Shown here: one piece after another, positions 23,961 through 35,211 of the stretch
Position numbering within the stretch: the first letter of the stretch is position 1
Layout: every line of letters starts with the position of its first letter
Source of the DNA: Ascaphus truei
Taxonomy: Eukaryota > Chordata > Amphibia > Anura > Ascaphidae
Reading direction: 5' to 3'
DNA length: 64,000 bases
NCBI GenBank assembly: GCA_036426205.1
Contig: CM071568.1
Coordinates: 44,855,171-44,919,170, forward strand
Notes under the pieces: model-generated
Database searches by the model: none
Told to the model about the DNA's origin: nothing
What the model saw: only the letters and a program-made list of their open reading frames with translations
Position numbers and translations under genes: made by a program

Positions 23961-25240
23961 ACCTGAGTCACCTCAGAGGTGTCTCCCTAAGAAGACAGGC
24001 TCCCCAATATGCATTCACTGCCCCTGTCCACCAAACCAGTATGGAAGGGGTTAACAGCATGAAGACAAGAGACACTTCAAAGACCACCTGGAGTCCATCC
24101 GCTGTTCCCCCTGCATGTCTGACTGAGATAGTGTGTGTTATCATGCTGTTTTTTTTTTTTTACATTTCCACGAAGAATCTCTCGGACATAACACCTGAGA
24201 CTCCCCAAAGGCGTCGGCCAAAGGGTGTCGCCGTTTGCTGATGTTTGGTAATGTTACAGCTGCTCTATTGCCTCTGAAACTCACCGACCCTCTCATCCCC
24301 TGCACCCAATGTTTCACCTTCCCCTGCCTATAGATTGTAAGCTCCTTGAGGCAGGGCCTCTTCTAACACATTGCAGGCCTATCCTACCTCTTCTAACACA
24401 ATTTTAATCCTGTCTGTTAATGTTACTTATGCCCATAATCATATCTCTGACTGTCCATGACATATCTGTAAACTGAATGTGTATAACCTTTGTTCATTTA
24501 ATGCAACCATTTATTATTATAACTCTGACTTTTCTTGTCTGTCTCGTGTAACAAAATTGTATTTAATTGTCGTTTTTAAACTGACTAAAGTATTCGATGC
24601 CCCTTTAAGTGGAGGGCTGTATTTACTTAAAAATGAATAAATGAGTATGATGCTGTTGTAATTGGTTGCAAAGCCAAGTCTGCCACTTGAATCCTCTATA
24701 ATATAACACAAATCTAAAACGTCACATCTTGCTTAGGTACCTTGATGTCTATTAAAGGGCTTGTATGAAGGCGAGTGGGGTTTTAACCTTTTTGTTTTTC
24801 GGATTAAACCAATGCAGTATTTGGGGCTTTTTTTTCCTGTTGCGCTCTTTTTGCCGTATTTAATCGAGATCTTTTGGGAGTCGTGTTACAAGGAGCTGCC
24901 TGAAACTGGCTTCCTCACGTTATTTATTAACATTTATTACATGGAACTAGAATATAAGATAGGTGTTCCTTCAAAATAAATGGAAAGTTATTTTAAATCC
25001 TAGGAGTTAATCATAAAATGAAAACACATGCATAGGTGTCACAAACATCCCATCTACTGTTTGTTATAGGACATATTTAAACCTATCAACGTTTCAGCTC
25101 ACTCTGGAGCCTTACTTAAGACGAGCTTTGGGAAGACTTGATGTGTTAAAATAAATTTGATATTTTTTCTCCAAACATGGTGTGCCTGCTGTTTCCTGCA
25201 CCCAGGCAGTTAATTTAACTTTAGTGGACTGCCTCACCTG
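23961..25240. other. LINE upstream region and unassigned DNA
   Basis: The phrase GGACATAACACCTGAG occurs at about 23953 and again at about 24183, followed each time by a similar CTC-AGGTGTC-like stretch, which suggests a duplicated LINE 5' region. A common dispersed phrase ATTGTAAGCTCCTTGAGGCA is at 24333-24352. No host gene seen. Confidence 0.4.
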
Positions 25241-25419
25241 ATATATATATATATATATATTTATTTATATATATATATTTTTTTATATATATATATATAT
25301 ATATTCAAAAACAAATAGACAATACCATTCTGTGGGTAACTAAATGCTTTTATTTGTGCGAGCTTTCGAGATATACTGATCTCTTTTTCCAGCAAGTGTT
25401 ACAATCCGGTACAGATATA

Positions 25420-25452
<33 letters not shown>

Positions 25453-25470
25453 GACCATACGATACCGGTT
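25241..25470. repeat. AT microsatellites around a hammerhead-like relic
   Basis: Several (AT)n runs occur at 25241-25305 and 25415-25452. Confidence 0.85.
25356..25393 (-). ncRNA. Hammerhead-ribozyme-like motif, degraded
   Basis: On the minus strand CTGGAAAAAGAGAT leads into a GAGAT/ATCTC stem with loop CAGTAT, then CGAAAGCTCG. This resembles the hammerhead layout (CUGANGA, stem II, GAAA) with a damaged first core. Probably a relic of a Penelope-like terminal repeat. Confidence 0.35.
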
Positions 25471-25540
25471 GCAACACGACACTCAGGGACAGCACGCAGG
25501 TAAGTAATCAAAAATGTTCTTATTTGATAGAAGACACAAA

Positions 25541-25580
25541 ACACCGACGTTTCGGTCCCCAGTGGGACCTTTCTCAAGGT
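25541..25580 (-). ncRNA. Hammerhead-ribozyme-like motif
   Basis: On the minus strand TTGAGAA stands where CUGANGA is expected (two transitions away). It is followed by stem II GGTCCC/GGGACC and then GAAACGTC. This is a typical Penelope-associated hammerhead relic, located just before the Penelope-like coding region. Not expected to cleave as written. Confidence 0.45.
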
Positions 25581-25639
25581 GGTATATAAAAAATATATAT
25601 ATATATAAGCAAGTTCCTTTATACTTACTGCCATTTAGC

Positions 25640-27230
25640 TGCATGCTTGTCCCAATATGTTGATTACTACCTTCAACCATATGTGACCGCATTGAGGTCT
25701 CATATTAGGGACACACTGCATGTCGTCGATGCCATCTCCGAGATAGTATGGAAGCCCACCTATGTGTGGGCTACATCTGACGTTTCATCTTTGTATATGT
25801 CCATAGTGCATTCCAGGGGTATTGTTGCTGTGAGCTTCTGGCTAAACCAGGATACTACCATCCCTTCAAATCAAAAGATGTTTCTACTTGAAAGTATCAA
25901 ATTTATATTAACACATAACTATTTTTTGTTTGAAGAGATTTATTATTTGCAGATCTGTGGAACGGCGATGGATACGAGATTCGCCCCCAAGTTATGCTAA
26001 CCTGTACATGGGCTATTGGGAGGAGTTCGCCGTGTGGCAGTGTGCTGTGCTTGGGGCGAGTGTCATATACTATGGCCGTTTCATAGATGATTTAATATTA
26101 ATTTGGGATGGAGAAGAGGATGTCTTTAGAAACATTTTAAAATCATTTGATGAAAATGATTTAGGTCTTAAGTTCACCTTTGAAATTCAATCTAAATCTG
26201 TAGTATTTTTGGATCTGGTATTGGGTGTTGATGAAGATTTAAATATTATAACAAAAACACACTTTAAATCGGTTAGTGTTAACAACTACGTTCATGCAGT
26301 CAGCAATCATGCTGCACGTTGGCTCAATAATATTCCATTGGGTCAATTTCATAGAATGAAGAGAAATTGCACCAAGGATGGTGACTTCATATCCCAATCA
26401 CAACTGCGTGAGACTAAATTTCAGGACAAAGGATTTGACTCAAAACTCATAAAACAATCATTTGATAAAGTCTCGGCTTTGGAGAGATCTTCACTTCTCG
26501 TTAAGTCGAGACAGAAGAGAGAAAATACAATTAAATATAAAAATAGTCATATTATAGACACATCCATGTCATTGAAATTTATTACAGGTTTTAATCAATC
26601 CTCGGGTACTATTGTTAGGATTCTCAATAAACATTGGGATATTTTGAAATGTGACCCCCATTTGGGGTCACATCTACCAAATAAGGCGGCAGTAATATTT
26701 CGTAAAGCCAGAAATGTCAAAAACATACTGGCACCGACTAAAATTAAGAATAACACTATCTGCCTTAACCAACACGAGGTCGTCTGGGAACCACAGGTGT
26801 GTCAGGTCACGCTGCATCACTTGTGGACATCTATCAGCATCTGATCAGTTCGTCTTGTCTGTTAGAGGTAGCACACACAGAGTTTTAGGGTCAATCACTT
26901 GTTTAAGCATGTATGTTATTTACATGCTGACGTGTGGTTGCGGCAAACAGTATGTGGGCCGCACCACACGTCCTCTCTGTGCTCGGTTTCTTGAGCATCG
27001 AAAAAACATTATAAATGGTGTTAGCAGTCATGGTATTTACAGACATTTTGATGCAGTTCACAATAGGGATCCGATTTCATTAAAAATTATAGGCTTGGAG
27101 TATGTTTCACCTCTCTCATTGGGGGGTGATCGATTCAAGTGAGACTTATTGGATCTACCAGTTGGCTACGTTAGCGCCTGGTGGATTTAATGAGTCTCTA
27201 GATACAAGTACAATTGTGTGAATTGTGGTT
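25640..27230 (+). pseudogene. Penelope-like element 1, RT and GIY-YIG, frameshifted
   Basis: Three consecutive plus-strand frames together form the C-terminal two thirds of a Penelope-like polyprotein. The first (25647-25990) has WATSDVSSLYMSI and ends in CGTAMDTRFAPK. The second (about 25995-26800) has YANLYMGYWEE, the RT palm RFIDDLILIW and WLNNIPLGQFHRMKRNC. The third (about 26790-27142) has the GIY-YIG endonuclease MYVIYMLTCGCGKQYVGRTT with ARFLEHRKNI. A further shift near 27140 opens ETYWIYQLATLAPGGFN, the usual C-terminus. Frameshifts near 25990, 26790 and 27140 and loss of the N-terminal third make it inactive. The catalytic Asp-Asp is retained. Confidence 0.92.
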
Positions 27231-27671
27231 TCTGTATGCAATTAACCCGTTCAGCCCTGTTTCCTCGGTTCTCTGTTTTCTCTCCTATCCATTTGCTAAC
27301 TATAATGACCAATTCAGTATAATAGGGTTTTTTCTATATAAGAACAATCATATGAATTAATATGTGTATAAAATTCTATTTATAATTTATTTATATTATT
27401 GGGTTATATATACTATCCATTTACATCTGGATATACTACTTGGTCATTGTAAGTATAGTAATGTTATGACAGAGTGCATTAGACTAGTCTTTGCACTCAG
27501 CAAATAATCATTATCTTGTTGTTTCTATGGATGTGTTTTATCTCCTTATTTATTATTATTATTTATAATATATGATTTGCGATTGACTTATTATTATGAT
27601 TAATTACTGATTTTCTCTTCGTCTCACTAGTCCAATCGGCGAATCTATATGTATGAACTGTATCATAGTTA
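27231..27671. other. AT-rich DNA after Penelope-like element 1
   Basis: No gene. It may be the 3' untranslated part of the Penelope-like copy. Confidence 0.45.
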
Positions 27672-28068
27672 TGTGGCAGGATATGGACCGTGGTTAGTGA
27701 GTAGGAGACAACACGTCTTTTCCGTGAATAAGTGCTGGGGTTTATTTGTCAAAAAACGGTAACTAAACAATGGGTACACTGTCCCTTTAAAATTGAAATG
27801 AAACCAAAACCTAACCCCGGTCGGGTAACTAGCTAAACAAAAGTGCAGGCTATCTGGCTGACTAGCTCTAACCTATTCCCAGACCAATAAAGTACAGCAA
27901 ACGCAGTTGGCTCCTTACCTGGGAGCTTTATTCTTCCCTCTTGGGACAGGATCGCTTTGGGCAGCTTGTGTCTGTCTTAACACTTCTCTGTCTTCCCTCT
28001 ATGCCTCAGAGAGAGAGACTGCCGCCCCAGAGGCATTTCCTCTTCCTGTTTTTAAAGCAGGTAAAGGA
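27672..28068 (-). mobile_element. Probable 3' LTR of the Gmr1-like element
   Basis: The sequence lies directly 3' of the minus-strand pol gene. It has AATAAA-type signals on the minus strand (at about 27756 and 27929) and a TG...CA span if taken as 27672-27982. The last 86 bp (27983-28068) are repeated exactly at 31949-32034 on the other side of the element. That copy may be the remnant of the 5' LTR, so the true boundary is uncertain. No second full copy is in the window. Confidence 0.5.
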
Positions 28069-30765
28069 GCTTTATTCAAATCACCTGTGGTCTGCTTGAC
28101 AAGCTGAGTTAACCCCTCGTTTACTGGATAGCATGCATACTGCCATCTCCTATTCACATACACGGAGTCAATGACCCTATCACATATCCCCCTTCCCAGC
28201 GTAACGTTACCGAGTGGAGCGGCCCGTGCACCGAGACTGTGCACCCTAGAGAGTGCATCAGCATTACCGTGCAGTATGCCTGGCCGATGTTGGATCGTAA
28301 AGTTAAAAGGTTGCAACGACAGGAACCAACGGGTAACTCTCGAGTTCTTTTCTTTATTTCTGTGCATCCACTGTAGTGGTGCGTGATCTGTTACGAGTGT
28401 AAAAGACCTGCCTAAAAGGTAATATTTCAATGTGTCTGTTGCCCACTTTACGGCCAAACACTCTTTTTCTACTGTGGCATATCTTTGTTCGCGGGGACAC
28501 AATTTGCGACTTAAATAGAGGACCGGGTGTTCCTCTTCTTCTACAAACTGGGACAGTACTGCACCGAGACCTACTTCGGAGGCGTCCGTTTGTAAAAAAA
28601 ACTCCTTTTTAAAGTCCGGGGCTACCAAGGCTGGGTGACTACAGAGCGTTGTGCGTAGGTCTACAAATGCGGTCTCCGCATTACTGTTCCATTTTACAAC
28701 ATCAGGTGCCTTTGCCTTTACTAGATCTGAAAGCTGTGCAGCCCGGGTTGCAAAATGGGGTATAAATCGCCTGTAGTAACCTACAATGCCCAGAAACATC
28801 CTAACCTGTTTCTTTTTTAGGGGACGGGGCCAACTCTCAATGGCTTCAACTTTATTGAGCTGGGGTTTTACTGTCCCCCTTCCCACAACATAGCCAAGAT
28901 ATTTTGCCTCTGCTAGGCCGACTGAACATTTAGCTGGATTGGCTGTAAGACCCGCCTCCCGAAAGGTTTTTAACACTGCTTCAACCTTTCCTAGATGTGA
29001 GTCCCAATCTGGACTATGAATTACCACATCGTCTAAGTACGCTGAGGCGTAGTTCGAGTGTGGGTGTAGCAATTTATTCATCAACCTTTGGAAGGTTGCA
29101 GGTGCCCCATGAAGACCAAAGGGTAAAACAGTATACTGAAATAGACCATCAGGTGTGGAGAAGGCCGTTTTCTCTTTTGCTGACCTTGTTAAGGTTATTT
29201 GCCAATAACCCTTTGTAAGATCTAAAGTGGTTAGAAAACGAGCCCTCGCCAACTTCTCAATTAACTCGTCTACCCGTGGCATAGGATAGGCATCAAACTT
29301 CGAGACTTCATTTACCTTTCTAAAGTCATTACAGAACCGTATTGTCCCATCTGGCTTAGGTACCAAGACAATAGGGCTGGACCATTGACTATGGGACTCC
29401 TCAATTATGCCTAGATCTAGCATTTTCTTTACCTCCGACTGAATAGCCCCTCTTCTAGCTTCTGGGATTCTATAAGGTCTTATCTTAATGACTACCCCTG
29501 GCTTGGTGATGATATCATGAGAAATCATCCTAGTTTTCCCTGGTACGCTGGAAAAGACATCTCTGTTCCTTTTCACCAAATCTACAGCTTCTCTGTGTTG
29601 TTCAGGCGTAAGTTCTGCCGATATTTGAACAAGTGGTTCCTCCCCTTTCCTGGATTCGTTAGCTACTACCGACAGGCATACCTCTCTATACTTCCAGGAT
29701 TTTAATAGATTTATGTGATAGATTTGCTCTACCTTCCTCCGGTCTGGCTGTCGAATTTTATAATTCACCGGGCCGACCTGTTCTAGAACCTCATATGGCC
29801 CCTGCCAATGTGATAACAGCTTGCTTTCGGCCGTGGGAACAAGGACCATTACTCGGTCCCCTGGTCGGAAGTTGCGAACCGTAGCCTGTCTGTTGTAAAG
29901 GTTCCGTTGGGCCCTCTGTGCCTCTTCTAGATGCTGTCTGACTATGGGGGTAATATGCGCAATACGGTCTTTCAAATCTTCCACAAATTGGACGACATTT
30001 TTCCCTGGCACAGCTTGTTGCTCCCACTCTTCTTTGAGGCTATCCAGAATCCCTCTTGGGTGTCTCCCATACAGGAGTTCAAATGGGGAAAACCCCGTAG
30101 AGGCCTGTGGTACCTCTCGGATAGCAAACAAGAGATAAGGCAACAAGGTGTCCCAGTTCTTCCCATCACTAGCGACTACCTTTCTCAACATCATCTTCAA
30201 CGTCTTATTGAATCGTTCTACCAGTCCGTCCGTTTGTGGATGGTACACAGAGGTTCTTAGGGACTGTATTTTTAGCTCTACACATAAGTCTCGCATAAGT
30301 TTAGATGTAAACGGGGTACCCTGATCTGTCAGAATTTCTTTCGGTATCCCGAGTCGGGAAAACACCTGTAACAATTCCTTAGCTATAGCTTTGGAGGAAG
30401 TGTTACGTAAAGGTAGTGCCTCTGGATATCGAGTTGCATAGTCTAGGATCACCAGAATGTACTGATGACCCTTGGCAGATTTCTCCAAGGGACCCACTAT
30501 ATCCATGGCAATCCTCTCAAATGGGACCTCAATAATAGGCATAGGGATCAATGGGGCCCTCAAACATGGTCGGGGGGCTGTCAACTGACACTCGGGACAA
30601 GAGGCACAGAATCTCTTTACTGCATTATATATCCCTGGCCAGTAAAACCTTTTTAGGATTCTTTGCTGTGTCTTCTCTACGCCCAGATGACCCCCCAACA
30701 AATGAGAGTGTGCTAGCTCTAGGACCTTCCTCACTAATGAACTGGGTACTAACAATTTTTCTATT
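27999..30765 (-). CDS. Gmr1-like Ty3/gypsy polyprotein: integrase, then RT and RNase H
   Basis: This 918-residue minus-strand frame has an unusual order. First comes integrase, with an HHCC zinc finger (HSHLLGGHLG ... CASCPEC) and a D-D-E core (AMDIVGPLE, LTDQGTPFTS, GLVERFNK). Then comes reverse transcriptase (RFCNDFRKVNEVS, LTTLDLTKGYWQI, palm YLDDVVIHS). Then RNase H (FLQTDASEVGLGAVLS, TLVTDHAPLQW). Standard Ty3/gypsy order is PR-RT-RH-IN. Integrase before RT is the diagnostic feature of Gmr1-like gypsy elements of deuterostomes, which parallel Ty1/copia. All catalytic motifs I can identify are intact and there is no internal stop, suggesting a young copy. The last residues run into LTR-like sequence. 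Confidence 0.93.
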
Positions 30766-30772
30766 TCTTGGC

Positions 30773-30854
30773 CCTCCTCTTATTTATTTATTTATTTATA
30801 AAATATTTTACCAGGAAGTAATACATTAAGAGTTACCTCTCGTTTTCAAGTATG
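30773..30854 (-). mobile_element. Insertion of an 82-bp LINE 3' tail, 7-bp TSD
   Basis: The segment matches the 3' end of the LINE at 21340 (TTTATAAAATATTTTACCAG, then AAGTAATACATTAAGAGTTA) and is flanked by TCTTGGC at 30766-30772 and 30855-30861. It sits at the protease-integrase junction of the Gmr1-like element and splits that polyprotein. A 5'-truncated LINE insertion explains it. Confidence 0.85.
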
Positions 30855-30861
30855 TCTTGGC

Positions 30862-32002
30862 TCACATGGTATAACAAATCATTCTTAATGCAGAAATATG
30901 GATAGGATTCCTTTGTGGTTCCTTCTACCGGGACCCCATTAACTTCTACCGCCTGGCTAAACCCATTTTTCAACTGGGGATCATTAGCCTGTTCTCTACC
31001 AAAGTTAGTTAGGGACAGTTCTAGACTTCCAAAACCTTCTTCATTTGGAGTTTGGTCGGTTACCTCCACTGGTAACTCAGACACCTGATCATCAACAGGC
31101 CCTGTCTTGGACAACTCTTCTCCCTCTGGTCTCCCTCCGTTAGGGGTAGTGACCAGTGCTAACTGGGGTGGGGGTGTACCTCTTTTTTTTTCGTTCCTAC
31201 GTTCCCGTTTTGACTTAGGGGTTTTAGACACCTTGGCAACTAATTCGGGGTCTGTAAATGGAAAAAGCTCATCTGGAGTAGGATTGTTCAAGGTGAGCTG
31301 TCCCCTGATCAGGGTGTCAAAACCAGGGAAATTACAGCCTAACACTAGGGAATGGGGTAATTTTGGCACAACTGCTGCCATAGTTTCGATGACTTGCCCC
31401 TCGACTTTTACTTTTATCAGAGTCGTGGTGTACGGAAGCGTACACCCATGCACACATAATACCCGCAACTTCTCACCCTGGGGTAACCGGAGAGGCTTAA
31501 CCAACTTCCCGGATACCAAGTTAATATTGCTCCCTGAGTCTACCAGTGCGGAGACTGGTTTTCCATTTAACATCACCATGGTGAGGAAGTTGTGGGTACG
31601 TTTTCCCTCGCGGGTCATACCCACCACTCCACAAAATTCAGACTTCACAGAACCATATGCACACTCCATTGGCTCAGACAACTGTGGGCAGTGAGCCTTA
31701 ATATGCCCCGTCTCCCCACACTCAAAACAAACAATTGGCCCAGTTCGTTCTTGAAACCCTTTCTGAAATTTAGAGTTTCTGTCCTTATCCTGGTTTTCTT
31801 CCATCCGCTCAAATCGTGCGAACGGTCGTGGGTCCTGGCGCCAGCGCTGGCCTCTACTGTTTGTGTTGGGACGTGGGTTGTAGTTTGTGCGAGTGGGGCG
31901 TGACAGTTCACGGGTAGCCAGAAACTGCTCCACTGCGCCTACCATGGCCTTCTCTGTCTTCCCTCTATGCCTCAGAGAGAGAGACTGCCGCCCCAGAGGC
32001 AT
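30862..32002 (-). CDS. Gmr1-like gag C-terminus and protease
   Basis: The minus-strand frame carries a CCHC zinc knuckle (CFECGETGHIKAHC) of nucleocapsid and then a retropepsin with the active-site run ALVDSGSNINLVSG and a later VLGCNFPG. It lies upstream of the integrase-RT frame and belongs to the same element; the LINE tail at 30773-30854 separates them. If the insertion and one duplicate are discounted, the two frames would be in the same phase. The N-terminal gag is missing: coding sequence begins just inside the 86-bp repeat at 31949-32034, so the first residues of this frame are LTR-derived and not gag. Confidence 0.85.
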
Positions 32003-32034
32003 TTCCTCTTCCTGTTTTTAAAGCAGGTAAAGGA
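31949..32034 (-). repeat. 86-bp perfect direct repeat at the 5' side of the Gmr1-like element
   Basis: This is identical to 27983-28068 and begins CTTCTCTGTCTTCCC. It is probably all that remains of the 5' LTR after a deletion that also removed the start of gag. Confidence 0.75.
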
Positions 32035-32080
32035 TGTTCTATCCCCAGTATTCTGAGTGTTGCTGGGTCTTTGTTGTGTT

Positions 32081-32093
32081 TGACCTTTGACCT
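32081..32093 (-). promoter_or_regulatory. DR1 nuclear-receptor-type site
   Basis: TGACCTTTGACCT is a perfect direct repeat of AGGTCA half-sites spaced by one base when read on the minus strand, the class bound by HNF4, PPAR-RXR and COUP-TF. It lies between the LTR remnant and Penelope-like element 2. Chance occurrence is possible. Confidence 0.35.
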
Positions 32094-34197
32094 TTGTTGG
32101 GTCTTAGTACTCACACACCCATAAATATACTGAATGCAGTCCTGTATGTAGAGAGAGACAAGAAAGGAAAGAAGACAAATCATCTAGATACAAAAAAGGG
32201 GAAGGACCCAGGTTTGAAAGAGCTTCAGGAGAAGGAAAGAATACTCTTAGACAAACGGAAGAAACAATTAATACAAACACAAAAAAATCTGAAAAATTTA
32301 GAAAGAGAGGTAGCAGAGGGGGCAAGGAAGTTCAAAGAAAGAGACAATGTAAAATAGCTATGGAAATGAATCAGGGAAGTATCTTTAATCTGTCCAAGTT
32401 TCCCCTCACGATAGACCAAAGTAGGGTTCTAGAGAGAAGTCTTTCCTTTGCCCCAACCAGTAGACCAGTATTGTTTGACCTGTTCATTGATCTGCATAGG
32501 TTTACAAGAAAACTAACATTAAAACGACATTTAAAAAAAAATGAAACTCAAAATGTTAGTATTTATGATAGCACTGTGCAGGCGAAAGAGAAGGAATATA
32601 TTACATCCATGGTTGCACTGTTAGAGGAAAATGAAGGGTCTATAGAAGCAGGGGTCCTTTTGGATTCTTTTGTAAATTCTAATGAAACTAATCATTCGCA
32701 TTTTAAATCTAGGTCAAATTTTTGCCCATCACAGTCCAAGGGACACAATGTTGAGGTGTTTTTTGATCTTGTATTAAAAGATCTTGAGCTCCTTTGTGAA
32801 CATCCCCCTAAGAAAATGCCGAATTTAACACCTAGTGAAACTAAAGCTTTGGATGATTTGAAAAGTAATCAAGATATTGTAATTCGTCAGGCAGATAAAG
32901 GGGGAGGAATAGTGATCCAGGATAGAACTGATTATGTGTTAGAAGCTCTTAGGATCCTAGGAGATAGGGAGTCTTATTCTATCCTCAAGGCAGACCCACT
33001 TATTGAATTTCAGAAGAATTTATTAAAACTCCTAAAGGATGGTTCAGAGAAAGGTGTTTTGAATAAAGCGGAATTTAAATTTTTTAATGTGGAACACCCA
33101 AGTACACCGGTTATGTATCACCTACCAAAAATACATAAGAGTCTTATAAACCCTCCAGGTCGCCCAATTATTTCTGGGATCAATTCAATAACTTCAAATC
33201 TGTCGGAATTTGTTGACTCATTTCTTCAGAACCATGTGAAGAATTTGAAATCATATACAAGGGATACTAAGCACATTTTAGATTTATTAAGTAACATTAA
33301 ATGGGCGGATGATCTCTTATGGGTAACGTGTGATGTGACAGCCCTATATACAAGTATTATACATGAGAAAGGAGTGGAAGCAGTGGATTATTTTTTAAAA
33401 CAGGACCCATTTATGAGTACTGAACAGAGATCTTTTATCATTAAAAGTATAGATTTTATTTTAAAAAACAATTATTTTTTATTTGAAGGCAAATTTTATG
33501 TTCAAACCATTGGCACAGCTATGGGGACGAAATTTGCCCCAAGCTTTGCCAATCTCTTCATGGGTAAATGGGAGATTGATAACATTTGGCAAAATAATCC
33601 CTTTCTGAAAAATATCTGTTTTTATAAACGTTTTATAGATGACCTTTTAATAATATGGAAGGGTACATCAGAAGAGCTTTTACAATTTTATGAATATTTG
33701 AATAACAATGATGTCAATCTACATTTTACCCATGAACAGAATTCAACAACAATTAATTTTTTAGATTTAGTTTTATTTAGTGAAAGTGATAGGATTTTAA
33801 CTAAAACATTTTTTAAAAAGGTTGATGCAAATAGTTATCTTGATTGTAAGTAACTATTCTAAAGCTTGGATTAATAACATACCCTATGGTCAATTTTTAA
33901 GAATTCGCAGGAACTGTACGAATGACTCCGATTTTGAGGAACAAGCATGTATACTATACAGGAAATTTCTAGCAAAAGGATACAAAAAAGATAAATTGGA
34001 TGCTGCGTTAATAAAGGTTAGGGGGCAAAATAGACAAGGTCTTATAGAAGAAAGTGAAAACAATATTGAAATGAATGTGAGGGGAATGAATGACCCTAAA
34101 GACGGAGACAATTGCCTATTCATTACCAAATTTAACGGGGCTTCCAATGAAATTAGGAAGATTTTAATGAAACATTGGGGGATTATTTTAAATGATC
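32094..34197 (+). pseudogene. Penelope-like element 2, N-terminal region and reverse transcriptase
   Basis: A lysine-rich N-terminal frame (32094-32357, including HLDTKKGKDPGLKELQEKE) ends at a stop. A 497-residue frame from 32360 follows, with the Penelope-type motifs RQADKGGGIVIQDR, YHLPKIHKS, PPGRPIISGINS, WVTCDVTALYTSI, GTAMGTKFAPSFANLFMG and the palm RFIDDLLIIW. A frameshift near 33845 moves to the frame 33822-34212 with KAWINNIPYGQFLRIRRNC and KILMKHWGIILNDP. The coding region is then split by a palindromic insertion at 34213 and resumes after 35226. RT motifs are intact, but the frameshift and insertion make it inactive. Confidence 0.93.
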
Positions 34198-34212
34198 CTA
34201 TTATAGGCAAAA

Positions 34213-35211
34213 GAAAAAGGGGGGAAGGGAAACACAAAATGAATGTGCACCCTAAAAGAATTCACTTATATGCACACCAAACTAGTGTAAAAATTAACTT
34301 TTAATAAATTCCTTAAAACTATATTACCAAAGTAATGTGTATGGGAATTAAAAATGTCTTAATCAGAAATATCGCATCCGTGTCTTTGATTATTGGAGTC
34401 GTGCTATCCCCAGATGTCCACTAATACTTATGGGACGAGCGACTGTTGTTCAGTCGCTCCACTTGGAGCTGTTTTTAATGTGGGTTCTGCAGTCTCCTGG
34501 TTTCTACTTTGAGAACCCGCCGTCAGCGTTCATTTATTATATTCTCACAGTTTGTGTGCTGCTTTTTGCACTCTTATGTTGAGGCGCTTACAGTTTATCA
34601 CTCGTGCTAATCACACCAACCCTGCTGTGTCTGGGCAGTGTATCTGGCGTTTATCATCATACAATTACCTATAGTGCTAGCTTATATCCAGGCACTTGTT
34701 ACTTTATACACCTAAGGCCTTCATTGCAGTAACGCATGCTGGGCCAATCTAGCACGGAGTCTTAATGCTGTTGCCAACTAATTTGAACCACGATAATCTC
34801 TTACTACTGGGTTCACGTTGCTCCCATAGGGGTAACACCCGGATCTGAGCATCACCCTGTCTACTGTTTATCCCACTTATAAGTGGACATCTGGGGATAG
34901 CACGAACTCCAATAATTCACAAGACACGACCAGCTATTTCTGATTTTAATACTTTTTAATTCACGTACCATTACTTTGGTGATATGTTTAAGGGATTTAT
35001 TAAAAGTTTAATTTTTACACTAGTTGGCTGTGCATATAGAGTGAATTTCTTTTAGGGTGCACATTCTATTTGTGTGGTTCCTCTTCCCCCTTTTTCTGAT
35101 TCACTTACAGTGTCACAGTTTTGCACCCATCGTCTTTGATTACCTCCCTTATATATTTGACTACTTATTCAATTGGTAGGTCCTTGATCACTCCCTATCC
35201 CTCTGGTGATT
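34213..35211. mobile_element. Palindromic foldback insertion B, 15-bp TSD
   Basis: It is inserted in Penelope-like element 2 and flanked by CTATTATAGGCAAAA at 34198-34212 and 35212-35226. The left arm (34213 to about 34434) starts GAAAAAGGGGGGAAGGG. The right arm (about 34869-35096) is its imperfect complement and ends CCCCCTTTTTC. A 115-bp single-copy tail (35097-35211) separates the right arm from the duplication. The spacer is about 430 bp. No coding capacity. Same plan as foldback A, in opposite orientation. Confidence 0.85.

Noticed and set aside
32360..33853. Telomerase or group II intron RT
   Set aside because: The motif set and downstream GIY-YIG remnant are those of Penelope-like elements.
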